From Verrucomicrobiota bacterium (GTDB taxonomy: Bacteria > Verrucomicrobiota > Verrucomicrobiia > Verrucomicrobiales > Akkermansiaceae), in NCBI GenBank assembly GCA_017301995.1, contig JAFLEH010000001.1:414135-478134 (forward strand): 64,000 bases of DNA. Direction: 5' to 3'. Positions within the stretch are counted from its first letter, which is position 1. Each line of letters starts with the position of its first letter. The position numbers were made by a program, and so were the translations under genes. Below, in pieces: positions 7,237 to 15,306 of this stretch. Below the pieces are notes generated by a model, which made no database searches, had not been told where the DNA came from, and saw only the letters and a program-made list of their open reading frames with translations.

Positions 7237-8673
7237 ATGCTCACGCCCATCCTAGTTTTCCTGCCGATTGTCGCCTTTGTGGCGGTTTTGTTGGGGGCGC
7301 CCGCCCGGCTCACCACCCTTGCCACGGCGGCAATCAATCTGGTTCTCGGCCTGGTGGCGATTTACTTTTGGAAATGCCCCTCATGCACCGGTTTCTCCGT
7401 TTCCGTGCTGGAGCAGCCGTCGATCCACCTGGCCTTCGGATTCCCGGATGGCATGAGCGCGGTGATGATTCTTCTCACCGTGATCGTGACCGTGGCCGCC
7501 GCGCTGACCGGAAAAGCCCCGGAAGGCCGCGAAACCCTCCACTATGGGTCGATCCTGCTGATTTCCGCCGGGGCGCTGGGCGCGTTCGCCTCCACCGACC
7601 TGTTTTTCTTCTTCGCGTTCCACGAACTGGCGCTGATCCCGACCTTCCTGATGATCGGCATGCTCGGCCGCGGCGACCGCCGGACGGCGGCATGGAAAAT
7701 CACGATCTATCTGGGACTCGGCTCGATGGTTCTGTTAGCCGGACTGGTCTGGCTCTACAACGCCACCGGCACCTTCGACATGACGGCGATGAAAAACGCC
7801 CCGCCGATCGATCCGGCCACCCAAAAGGGCATCGCGGCGCTGCTGCTGCTCGGCTTCGGCACGCTGGTTTCGCTGTTTCCATTCCACTCCTGGGCCGCTC
7901 CGGCCTACGCGAGCGCGCCGGCGCCGGTCACCATGCTGCATGCCGGCGTGCTGAAAAAATTCGGCCTCTATGGGTTGCTGCGGCTGGCCGTGCCACTGCT
8001 GCCGGAGGGCATGAACGCGTGGCTCACACCGCTGTTGGTTCTACTGTTAGGAAACGTGCTGTGGGTGGGCTACGTCACCGTCTCCCAAAAACGCCTCGAC
8101 CTGATGCTGGGCAACTCCTCGGTGATGCACATGGGATATATCTTCCTGGCCATCGCGGCGCTGGCGGCCATGCCGGGAAATGACCTCGCCGCACCCGCCG
8201 CCGTGTTGCTGATGTTCGCGCACGGCGTGTCGATCGCGCTGCTGTTCGGGTTGGCGGACCGGATCGAGCGTTCGACCGGCACGCTTGATCTGGAGGATCT
8301 CGGCGGGCTCGCCAAATCCGCTCCGGCGCTGGCGTTTCTGTTCGGCATCGCGGCCATGGCGTCGATCGGCCTGCCGGGTCTGGCGAATTTCGCGGGCGAG
8401 GTGCTGGTGTTTCTAGCAGCCTTCCGTTCCTACGACGGCACCGCCGGTTTCGGTCCGGTGCAAATCGCCTGCGTGCTGGCGATCTGGGGCGTGGTGATTT
8501 CCGCCATCTACATGCTGCGCGCCTACCGCAACATCTTCCAAGGTCCGGCGGCCGATGCCACCGGCAACGCCCCCGACCTCGCCCTATCCGAACGGATCCC
8601 CGCCGTGCTGCTCACCGTGACGCTGCTCGCCGTGGGTCTCTATCCGAACCTTCTGTTGGATTTGCTGAAATAG
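7237..8673 (+). CDS. nuoM: NADH-quinone oxidoreductase subunit M
   Basis: A 478-aa polytopic membrane protein of the complex I proton-pumping arm (Mrp antiporter-like). The conserved Glu lies in FHELALIP (residue 130), and the conserved Lys in LHAGVLKKFGLYG, followed by SSVMHMGY. About 13-14 hydrophobic helices are visible. The frame is open far upstream, but only from about 7201 or 7237 does it look like protein. I prefer the ATG at 7237 because a hydrophobic helix starts at once; 7201 is the alternative. No nuoL or other complex I gene lies upstream in this window. nuoN follows after a two-gene insertion. Confidence 0.9.
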   Translation: MLTPILVFLPIVAFVAVLLGAPARLTTLATAAINLVLGLVAIYFWKCPSCTGFSVSVLEQPSIHLAFGFPDGMSAVMILLTVIVTVAAALTGKAPEGRETLHYGSILLISAGALGAFASTDLFFFFAFHELALIPTFLMIGMLGRGDRRTAAWKITIYLGLGSMVLLAGLVWLYNATGTFDMTAMKNAPPIDPATQKGIAALLLLGFGTLVSLFPFHSWAAPAYASAPAPVTMLHAGVLKKFGLYGLLRLAVPLLPEGMNAWLTPLLVLLLGNVLWVGYVTVSQKRLDLMLGNSSVMHMGYIFLAIAALAAMPGNDLAAPAAVLLMFAHGVSIALLFGLADRIERSTGTLDLEDLGGLAKSAPALAFLFGIAAMASIGLPGLANFAGEVLVFLAAFRSYDGTAGFGPVQIACVLAIWGVVISAIYMLRAYRNIFQGPAADATGNAPDLALSERIPAVLLTVTLLAVGLYPNLLLDLLK

Positions 8674-8682
8674 CACGCCGCC

Positions 8683-9465
8683 ATGCTGATCTACCACCAG
8701 CTAACCCGTGAGTTCAACGCCGGACGCGTCCGCGCGGTGTTGTGCAGCGGCCAAGCTGTGGTTCTCCACCGGCTGGCCATCACCAGCAAGGATGGCGATT
8801 GGATCCTACGGGAAGATGCGGGGGATTTGTCACACATTTTGGAGATCCTGGCCTCGCATGGAGCCACCTATCGGTTTGGCGCGCCTCTTGATTCGCGCTG
8901 GCTTGCCGGCGGATGGAGTTCTCATTTCGAATTCCCACATCAGGGAATACGGGTGCGGACCGACTTCTTTTGTCGTCCGCCCAGACTCAATGACTCGGAC
9001 CTGACGGAAATATGGCGTGCGGCCGGGCAGGATGAACTGCCATTTGTCGGCCTACGGGAACTCGCGCTCATGAAAATGACGATGCGGGAAAAGGACTACC
9101 CGATCATCGGTGAACTCGCGCGGAAAATGTCCCTGCCCGAAGAAGAATTGCTCTTTTCGCGGAGTGCGAGGGACTTGCTCGGACTGGCGGACCGTCATCC
9201 GGATCTTGTGGCGAAGCTGCGGGCAGAGCGCCCGGTTCTGGACCATGTGGCAGCGGGTGAGGATGCGCTAGCCGCCGCGCTTGACGCCGAAAGGCGCGCC
9301 CTCATCAAACAGGATGGAGCCAGGCTATCCCGCTACCAAGCCGCCTCGGAGCGCTGGGAGGCCGCATGGCCCGTCGTTTCACGGGAAATAGCCGGTAAAT
9401 CCTTGCCAACCGCCCACGCCATTGTTTGCGAGATGGCCGCAGACCTGTTGCCCGAATCCGTATGA
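8683..9465 (+). CDS. putative nucleotidyltransferase-fold protein inserted between nuoM and nuoN
   Basis: A 260-aa soluble protein starting 9 bp after the nuoM stop. The N-terminal 130 residues (VLCSGQAVVLHRL, then GDWILRED, then RVRTDFFCRPPRL, then LRELALMKMTMREKDYPIIGEL) resemble nucleotidyltransferase-like proteins of the AbiEii/MNT type: a glycine/serine start, acidic residues on strands, then a Lys/Arg helix. The C-terminal part is helical and charged. It overlaps the next small gene by ATGA. It has nothing to do with complex I by sequence. Function is unknown; a toxin-antitoxin role is only a possibility. Confidence 0.6.
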   Translation: MLIYHQLTREFNAGRVRAVLCSGQAVVLHRLAITSKDGDWILREDAGDLSHILEILASHGATYRFGAPLDSRWLAGGWSSHFEFPHQGIRVRTDFFCRPPRLNDSDLTEIWRAAGQDELPFVGLRELALMKMTMREKDYPIIGELARKMSLPEEELLFSRSARDLLGLADRHPDLVAKLRAERPVLDHVAAGEDALAAALDAERRALIKQDGARLSRYQAASERWEAAWPVVSREIAGKSLPTAHAIVCEMAADLLPESV

Positions 9466-9695
9466 ACCGCGCCACCAAAGATGTTTTTCTTAGCGAAGAG
9501 GATCTGGATCTCCGGAATCTCTCGCTGGAGGAGGTGTCCGCCATCTATCAGGCATGGCTGGTCGCCGCCGCCTCCACCAACGACGAGGACGCGCATCTTT
9601 ACTCCCATGGCGTCTTTCTCGTCGAACCCGGCTGCGATCACATCGCCCCCGAATTCTCCCACCTGCGCCCCGGACGCAACCGTAAATCCAGTTAG
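9462..9695 (+). CDS. small acidic helical protein, partner of the upstream gene
   Basis: A 77-aa protein whose ATG overlaps the TGA of the preceding gene, with 9 bp between its stop and the nuoN start. It is rich in Glu/Asp in the first half (FLSEEDLDLRNLSLEEV) and likely alpha-helical, with no membrane segment. The coupling suggests it acts with the 260-aa protein. I recognise no family. Confidence 0.55.
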   Translation: MNRATKDVFLSEEDLDLRNLSLEEVSAIYQAWLVAAASTNDEDAHLYSHGVFLVEPGCDHIAPEFSHLRPGRNRKSS

Positions 9696-9704
9696 ATAAC
9701 CGAC

Positions 9705-11189
9705 ATGCCCGCATACTACCTCGAAGCACTCACCGTCACCCTCGGTCTGGCCCTCCTGATGGCGGAGGCGTTTGTTCCCACCGCCCGGAAATCCTGGGTG
9801 GGCCTCGCCGCATCGGTCGGGCTGGTGATTATCCTCGGACTGAACTTCATCGCGATCGGTCCGCAAGATGCCAAACCCGGAGCCGCATGGGCGGAGTGGC
9901 CGCTTTGGTCGTTTATCGAGTTCGACGCGTTGGCGCGGTATTACAAGGCGTTCGTGATTCTCTGCACCCTGCTGGTGGTGCTGATGGCGGTGGACCACCG
10001 GCGGATTCTAACGCGTTTCACCAACCGCTCCGGCGGCGAGGAAGGCACGGGGGAATACTACGCGCTGCCGGTTTTCGCCTGCGCCGGGATGATGTGGATG
10101 GCGTCCGTCCGCGATCTGGCGGTGGCCTTTGTGGCGCTGGAACTGGTGACCATCACCTTCTATGTGCTGGTGGCCTATCTGCGGAGAAACGTCGGTTCGC
10201 TGGAGGCTGGGGTGAAATACCTCATTCTCGGCGCGCTGAGCACCGGGTTTCTGGTGTATGGCATCGCGTGGATCTACGGCTGCACCGGCACGATGAACCT
10301 CGATGTGATCGCGGGCATGCTCAATGACGGCCGGGCGGCGGGCGTGCAGCGCGTGCCGCTGCTGTTCGGCATCGCTCTGGTGCTGGTGGGTCTCGGATTC
10401 AAGGTAGGCGCGGTGCCGATGCAATTCTGGATTCCGGATGTCTATCAGGGCGCGCCGCTGCCGACCACCGCGTTTCTATCCGTGGGCAGCAAGGCGGCCG
10501 GGTTCATCCTGCTGATCCGCGTTCTGGATCCGTTCCTCGGCAGCGAGCTGACCGCCAAGCCGGTGTTGGGCATCCTCGCCGCGCTGGCCGCGGCCACTCT
10601 CTTGTTCGGGAATCTGGCGGCCATCGCGCAGACGAATTTCAAGCGCCTGCTCGCCTACTCGTCGATCGCCCACGCCGGGTTCATGCTGCTGGCGCTGGCC
10701 GGGGGCGAAACCATGATCGGCGGCCTGAACGCCGCGCAGATCGTCTCGTTCTATCTGGGAACCTATCTGCTGATGACGCTGGCGGTGTTTTTCGTGCTCT
10801 CGCAGATCCGCGTCCAGCGCGACGGCGAGGAAATCCGCGATTTCAACGGTCTCGGCAAAAGCCATCCGCGGCTCGCGCTCGCCCTAACCGTCCTGATGGC
10901 CTCGCTCGCGGGCGTGCCGCTCACCGCCGGGTTCATCGGCAAGTTCCTGGTGTTCGCCATCGCCGTGAAAGCCGGGCTATGGTGGCCCGTGGGCATCGCC
11001 GCGATCGCCGCGGCCGCCGGTTTCTATTACTATTTCAAAGTCATCCGCGCGATGTGGTGGGCGGATGCGGCGGATGGAACGCCGCCCGTGGTGCTGCCGC
11101 AGCTCACCCGCTACGCGGTGGCTGGCCTGACCCTGGCGGTGGTGGTGCTGGGTTTCTATCCGCAGCCGATCCTCGATCTGCTGAAGTGA
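9705..11189 (+). CDS. nuoN: NADH-quinone oxidoreductase subunit N
   Basis: A 494-aa polytopic membrane protein of complex I, the third antiporter-like subunit. Motifs include ALELVTITFYVLVAY with the functional Glu replacing position LE, GVKYLILGALSTGF with the conserved Lys, and FKVGAVPMQFWIPDVYQGAP, which is a family signature, and AYSSIAHAGFML. Length is typical. It is preceded at 9 bp by the inserted small gene and ends about 30 bp before a convergent cupin gene, so it is probably transcribed from the nuoM promoter. Confidence 0.95.
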   Translation: MPAYYLEALTVTLGLALLMAEAFVPTARKSWVGLAASVGLVIILGLNFIAIGPQDAKPGAAWAEWPLWSFIEFDALARYYKAFVILCTLLVVLMAVDHRRILTRFTNRSGGEEGTGEYYALPVFACAGMMWMASVRDLAVAFVALELVTITFYVLVAYLRRNVGSLEAGVKYLILGALSTGFLVYGIAWIYGCTGTMNLDVIAGMLNDGRAAGVQRVPLLFGIALVLVGLGFKVGAVPMQFWIPDVYQGAPLPTTAFLSVGSKAAGFILLIRVLDPFLGSELTAKPVLGILAALAAATLLFGNLAAIAQTNFKRLLAYSSIAHAGFMLLALAGGETMIGGLNAAQIVSFYLGTYLLMTLAVFFVLSQIRVQRDGEEIRDFNGLGKSHPRLALALTVLMASLAGVPLTAGFIGKFLVFAIAVKAGLWWPVGIAAIAAAAGFYYYFKVIRAMWWADAADGTPPVVLPQLTRYAVAGLTLAVVVLGFYPQPILDLLK

Positions 11190-11202
11190 CGGGCCGCCCG
11201 AG

Positions 11203-11216
11203 CGGGTTGGAACCCG
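11203..11216. terminator. short inverted repeat between nuoN and the convergent cupin gene
   Basis: CGGGTT-GG-AACCCG is a perfect inverted repeat in the 31-bp gap between two convergent stops. No T-run follows, so it may act as a bidirectional hairpin terminator only with other factors. Confidence 0.4.
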
Positions 11217-11220
11217 ACGG

Positions 11221-11574
11221 CTACCCGAAATACGTGTCCTCGTGCGCGTACGGCGGCGCGCAGCAGCAGAGAAACTTCAGCGTCGAGGTCGCGGAAATCC
11301 GGTGCCAAGCACCCGCGGGTATGAGAATCGCGTCGCCGGCAGCCACCGTCCGGATGGTTCCATCAATTTCCATCTCCCCATCACCCTCCAGCAGATAGTA
11401 GAACTCCTCGCTCAGCCGGTGGTAGTGCCGCTGGGTGGCGGTGCCGGCCGGAACCGTGGCCTCTGCCAGGCTCTGGTTCGCGACCGGGGCGTTCGCCCTA
11501 TCCAGCAAACTGCGGATGGTAGAGCCATCCTTGGTGGTGAACGGAATCTGGTCGGCGTGGTTGCGGATCTCCAT
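11221..11574 (-). CDS. small cupin-fold protein
   Basis: A 117-aa single-domain cupin. Cupin motif 1 is visible as HYHRLSEEFYYLLEG and motif 2 as PAGAWHRI, giving the usual His/Glu metal ligands. Such proteins bind small ligands or act as isomerases or dioxygenases, and the substrate cannot be read from the sequence. It is convergent with nuoN and divergent from aroB, with about 130 bp between the two starts. Confidence 0.75.
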   Translation of the reverse strand: MEIRNHADQIPFTTKDGSTIRSLLDRANAPVANQSLAEATVPAGTATQRHYHRLSEEFYYLLEGDGEMEIDGTIRTVAAGDAILIPAGAWHRISATSTLKFLCCCAPPYAHEDTYFG

Positions 11575-11708
11575 GCGCCGAGTTGAGCCCTATTTGGGCC
11601 AAATCGCAAGCCGATCCCGCGGGTATGGACGTGTTCCCATTTCGCAACCGGATATGCTGGCCCGATTCCGCGTTGGACACCGGCGGCGGTTTGGGGCATG
11701 TTCCCGCC

Positions 11709-12806
11709 ATGCCCCTTGTGCATGTGGATCTGGCGGATCGCGCCTACGACGTTGTGGTGGAGGCCGGCCTGCTGGGCCGGACCGGAGAAATATTGGCGGA
11801 TTCGGCTCTCAAAAGCCGCCGGGTTGCCGTCATCAGCGATGAAACGGTGGCCGCTTTCCATGCCGAAACGCTGCTGGCGTCCCTCGCATCCGCCGGCTTC
11901 CGGCCAACGCTCCACACCATTCCCGCGGGCGAATCCTCCAAGTCGATGACCGCCGCCGAATCGCTCTGCCGCGCCATGATCCGCGAGGGGCACGACCGGC
12001 GATCACTCGTCGTCGCGCTGGGCGGCGGGGTCGTGGGCGATTTGGCGGGTTTCGTCGCCGCGATCTTCTATCGCGGCATCCCGTTCGTCCAGATTCCCAC
12101 AACCATCGTCGCACAGGTCGATTCGTCGGTCGGCGGAAAGACCGGGGTGAACGTCTGCGAAGGAAAAAACCTGTTAGGTTGTTTCCATCAGCCGTCGCTG
12201 GTGCTGGTGGATCCGGAGACGCTCCACACGCTTCCGGGCCGGGAATTCCGCGAGGGTTTCGCCGAGGCGATCAAACACGCCGCCATCCGCGACGCGGCGA
12301 TGCTCGACGAGCTTGCCGCCCTTGATCCGGAAAGCCGCGACGTTTCCGCGGATCTCCTCGCCCGCAACATCGCGATCAAAGCCCGCATCGTCGAGGCCGA
12401 CGAGCATGAAACCAAGGGGCTGCGCGCGCTGCTCAACTTCGGCCACACCATCGGCCATGGCATCGAGGCGTCCGTTCCCTACGGCGAGATGCTCCACGGC
12501 GAGGCGATTTCGCTGGGCCTCCGGGCGGCGCTGTTTCTATCCGAACGCCACGCCCGACTCGATCCCGCGGCCTCGGCTAGAGTTCTCGCGCTGTTGGAAA
12601 AATTCGGACTTCCGCTCGTGCTCGACCCGCACATCGCCACCGAAACCGTGATGGACCGCCTGGCCCGCGACAAAAAATTCGCCGCCGGCGCGATCCGCTT
12701 CGTGCTGACCGATGCTCCGGGCGGTGCGTTTGTTAGCGCGGATGTCTCGCCCGCCGATCTTCAGGACGCGATCACCCACCTCCGCACCCCAAGGAATCCC
12801 GTATGA
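11709..12806 (+). CDS. aroB: 3-dehydroquinate synthase
   Basis: A 365-aa protein, normal for the family. It converts DAHP to 3-dehydroquinate in the shikimate pathway using NAD and a divalent metal. Motifs are VALGGGVVGDLAGFVAA, PTTIVAQVDSSVGGKTGVN, the metal ligand segment FREGFAEAIKHA, and LNFGHTIGHGIE with both His ligands. The start at 11709 is chosen because the protein-like sequence begins there; the frame is open 126 nt further upstream. It overlaps the next gene by 4 nt (ATGA). Confidence 0.95.
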   Translation: MPLVHVDLADRAYDVVVEAGLLGRTGEILADSALKSRRVAVISDETVAAFHAETLLASLASAGFRPTLHTIPAGESSKSMTAAESLCRAMIREGHDRRSLVVALGGGVVGDLAGFVAAIFYRGIPFVQIPTTIVAQVDSSVGGKTGVNVCEGKNLLGCFHQPSLVLVDPETLHTLPGREFREGFAEAIKHAAIRDAAMLDELAALDPESRDVSADLLARNIAIKARIVEADEHETKGLRALLNFGHTIGHGIEASVPYGEMLHGEAISLGLRAALFLSERHARLDPAASARVLALLEKFGLPLVLDPHIATETVMDRLARDKKFAAGAIRFVLTDAPGGAFVSADVSPADLQDAITHLRTPRNPV

Positions 12807-13597
12807 GAACCGGCATTATTGTTAGCATAACCGCGTTTCTGCTGGGATTCTCCGCCGGCTTTCCGCTCCACGCCCAGGAGCCCGCGCCGAAACCCGCGGC
12901 CGGGCAGCGGTTTCTCCGGCTGCTTCCGTTAGGGGATCCGCCGCCGTTCCGCCAGGAAATCCGCGACGGCATCCGCTACGAAATCGAGCCCGAACCCGGC
13001 ACGATTCCGCCACGCCAGGTGATGTTCGGCGAAGGCGAGGCGGCGGTCACGCTCCGGCTCAACCTCGGCCGTGCCACGGATCGGATCAAGGTACCTGGCG
13101 GATTGGCGCCGCTCGGATTGCGGGTCCCCGGCAGCACGCCCGATGCGGTTCCCGCGCCATGGCTCGCCGTGCGCCCTCCGGAGACCGGCGATTTTCTCGC
13201 CCTGATCTGGCGCGATCCGGGCAAGCCGTGGTCGCAGCCCCGCGCCATCGTCTTCCCGGACGGGCCGGCGGAATTTCCCGCGGGAAACATCCGCATCATC
13301 AACCTGCTGCCGACCGGCACGTCCCTGATGCTTGGCACCGAACGGATTCTGTTGGACGCTGGAAAGTCACTGACAAAACAAATCGCCATCGGCGAAGACC
13401 TGCCGCTCCAGACCGCCTACCGCGACGCGGCGGGAAACTACCAGCGCTTTTACGCCGGATCCGTTCTCCTCAACGCCAACGAACGAGCCCAGGTCGTGAT
13501 CTATCGGGCGGACGGCGAGAATCCGCGACGTCCCGCCAAAGTGGTGGTGTTCAACGAACTGGCCCCCAACGAGACCAAGAAGGAGCCGGCGCCCTAG
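12803..13597 (+). CDS. secreted hypothetical protein, paralogue of the 47503-48195 product
   Basis: A 264-aa protein with a clear signal peptide ending near LHAQ (residue 24), so it is exported. It is beta-rich. The segment from about residue 165 (FPAGNIRIINLLP, then LLDAGKSLTKQ, then QRFYAGSVLL, then VVVFNELAP) parallels the order found in the 230-aa product near 47.5-48.2 kb. There FFLNRTEQ, LDPGKSVITR, ILSTVRWPV and YRAVDEFVPP occur in the same order. The two look like distant paralogues. The other copy sits beside a Verru_Chthon A-type pilin-like gene, so a cell-surface or assembly role is a reasonable guess. It is coupled to aroB by a 4-nt overlap. Confidence 0.6.
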   Translation: MRTGIIVSITAFLLGFSAGFPLHAQEPAPKPAAGQRFLRLLPLGDPPPFRQEIRDGIRYEIEPEPGTIPPRQVMFGEGEAAVTLRLNLGRATDRIKVPGGLAPLGLRVPGSTPDAVPAPWLAVRPPETGDFLALIWRDPGKPWSQPRAIVFPDGPAEFPAGNIRIINLLPTGTSLMLGTERILLDAGKSLTKQIAIGEDLPLQTAYRDAAGNYQRFYAGSVLLNANERAQVVIYRADGENPRRPAKVVVFNELAPNETKKEPAP

Positions 13598-13604
13598 CCA
13601 ACAA

Positions 13605-14639
13605 TCACCGTTCGTCAAACGGTTGGTCCCCCTCGACCCAGTCCTCGGCAAGCACCCGCTGGATCTCGAACTGCCGTCTTTCGCCACCTTTCGCCCGGCG
13701 CACCAGCAGTGTCGCGCGAAGAATCTGCCCATCCGGAGCGCCGGCCAACATCGACTCCATCGCCCGATGCTGCGCCGAGCCCTTCCCGCAATAGCCGATC
13801 AGCAGATCCTCCTTGATGTCCGCGGAAACCATGCCGTATGCAACCCACTGGCTTTCATCCATGAACGGTCCGTTGTAATATTTGTCTCTGGCGAAATAGA
13901 CCCGCACCTCGCCGGCCGGCGGCTTGTCACCGGACTCTTCATCCCACTCCCCCGTCAACACGTTCCACGACGGCCTAACCCACCGTGCGAAGGCGGCGAA
14001 GTCCATCTTCCACGTTCCACGCTTGTCGGGAGTTAGAACCGCCAACCGCCGCTTGGCGAACTCGCCATCCCCGTACACCAGTTCGACGCCTTCCAGATCC
14101 AATCCGTTCTTGTCGATGCTTCCCAACCACATCTGGTCAACCAGCTTGCCCTCGCGAATCCGGAACTCGTTCATGAATTCCAGCACCTCGGCCACAGTTG
14201 CGGGACCCAACCGGATCCAGTCCTCCACTTCGGTCGGTGATTTCACCGCAAGCGCGTGTTTCACGATTTCCAGCGCCTGGGTTTCTCCCGGCGCCTTGTG
14301 TCCGGACACCTTGCGTGCCCGCGCTTCCGCCTCCTGGCGTTCCCTCTCGGTCGTGTCGCGCTCCCGATTGAGCATCGGCTTGAGCCACATGAAAAACGCC
14401 GTGAGCAACACCCCGGCCGCCGCAAGCCCCACGCCTACCGACCAACCGAGAACGATCCAGCGTCTAACCTGATTGCGGCGGTCCCGTCTGATGTCCCCTG
14501 ACGAGTTGCGGCCTTTGCGTCGGGACTCTTTCTTGAACGGACGATACATCCGTCCCACCCGGCCGATATCCGGCGCGGTTCCCGCCTTGCGCATGCCGAC
14601 CCCGCGCTTGACTCCCCGTTTGATATCTCCGGATTTCAT
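13605..14639 (-). CDS. single-pass membrane protein of unknown function
   Basis: About 344 aa from the ATG at 14639. The first 60 residues are very basic, followed by one transmembrane helix (WSVGVGLAAAGVLLTAFFMW), a charged coiled-coil-like segment rich in Arg and Glu, and a C-terminal domain of about 220 residues. That domain contains VEDWIRLG, a repeated Trp pattern and VYFARDKYYNGPF. The topology suggests a cytoplasmic basic tail and an outside domain. No family was recognised. It is followed downstream on the opposite strand by the 12803 gene stop (convergent) and preceded by a lipoprotein gene in the same direction. Confidence 0.55.
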   Translation of the reverse strand: MKSGDIKRGVKRGVGMRKAGTAPDIGRVGRMYRPFKKESRRKGRNSSGDIRRDRRNQVRRWIVLGWSVGVGLAAAGVLLTAFFMWLKPMLNRERDTTERERQEAEARARKVSGHKAPGETQALEIVKHALAVKSPTEVEDWIRLGPATVAEVLEFMNEFRIREGKLVDQMWLGSIDKNGLDLEGVELVYGDGEFAKRRLAVLTPDKRGTWKMDFAAFARWVRPSWNVLTGEWDEESGDKPPAGEVRVYFARDKYYNGPFMDESQWVAYGMVSADIKEDLLIGYCGKGSAQHRAMESMLAGAPDGQILRATLLVRRAKGGERRQFEIQRVLAEDWVEGDQPFDER

Positions 14640-14678
14640 GGTTAGCGCGTGGGTTCCCAAAGTTTCGGCAACGGCGTC

Positions 14679-15179
14679 CTATCGTGGATAGACGGTGATC
14701 TGGAATCGGTTATATCGGTCGCTCGGGGTGAACAGCCACCCGGGATCGCGGTCCACCAGTTCGTAGCGGGTCAGACGGAACACGGGCAGAAACTGATTGC
14801 TGTTGGGCTCGTAGCCCTCCTCACCGGTGAAACTCCCCCAAATCCGGTATTCGTGGTTGTTGTCAAACGCATAGCGCTGCCCGGCCGGGCCGTCCTCCGG
14901 CAAGCGGTCCGGATTGGTTTTCCGATCCTCCTTGAAAATCACCAGCTTCGAGCGTTTCCATGGTTCGCGCGGCTTGCGCAGATAACCCCAAAACCGCGTC
15001 TTTTCGACGAAATACCGGCGCCCGTAATAGAAATCCCCGGTTGGCTCGCTGGCGATCTTCGCCGTCCTTTCCTCTAACGTCGGGCCTCCCATGTTGCCGG
15101 GACCACCCGATCCCGCCCCGCACTGGGTCAAAACCCAGCAGGCCGCCAACAACCATGCAATGCGCATTCCTAATCTCAT
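14679..15179 (-). CDS. small lipoprotein
   Basis: About 166 aa from the ATG at 15179; a second ATG at 15167 is possible. The signal ends in a lipobox, WVLTQC followed by GAG, so the mature protein is lipid-anchored. The body has many aromatic and basic residues (FYYGRRYF, FWGYLRKPREPW) and ends in YNRFQITVYPR. No family was recognised. It lies 39 bp upstream of the membrane protein gene in the same direction and probably forms a unit with it. Confidence 0.6.
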   Translation of the reverse strand: MRLGMRIAWLLAACWVLTQCGAGSGGPGNMGGPTLEERTAKIASEPTGDFYYGRRYFVEKTRFWGYLRKPREPWKRSKLVIFKEDRKTNPDRLPEDGPAGQRYAFDNNHEYRIWGSFTGEEGYEPNSNQFLPVFRLTRYELVDRDPGWLFTPSDRYNRFQITVYPR

Positions 15180-15306
15180 GCTGGGGGAAAGCCTACGCCC
15201 CCCGACGGCACCCGCGCAAGCACGGAAATCCACCATTTATGGGGGGGGCGAGGAAACTCCGAGATCCGTGCTTGGCACCCCGCCGCGCGCCAGCCATTCT
15301 CACGCC

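Noticed and set aside
11583..11708. 42-residue extension of aroB
   Set aside because: AroB proteins begin at the chosen ATG. The upstream frame overlaps the divergent intergenic region.
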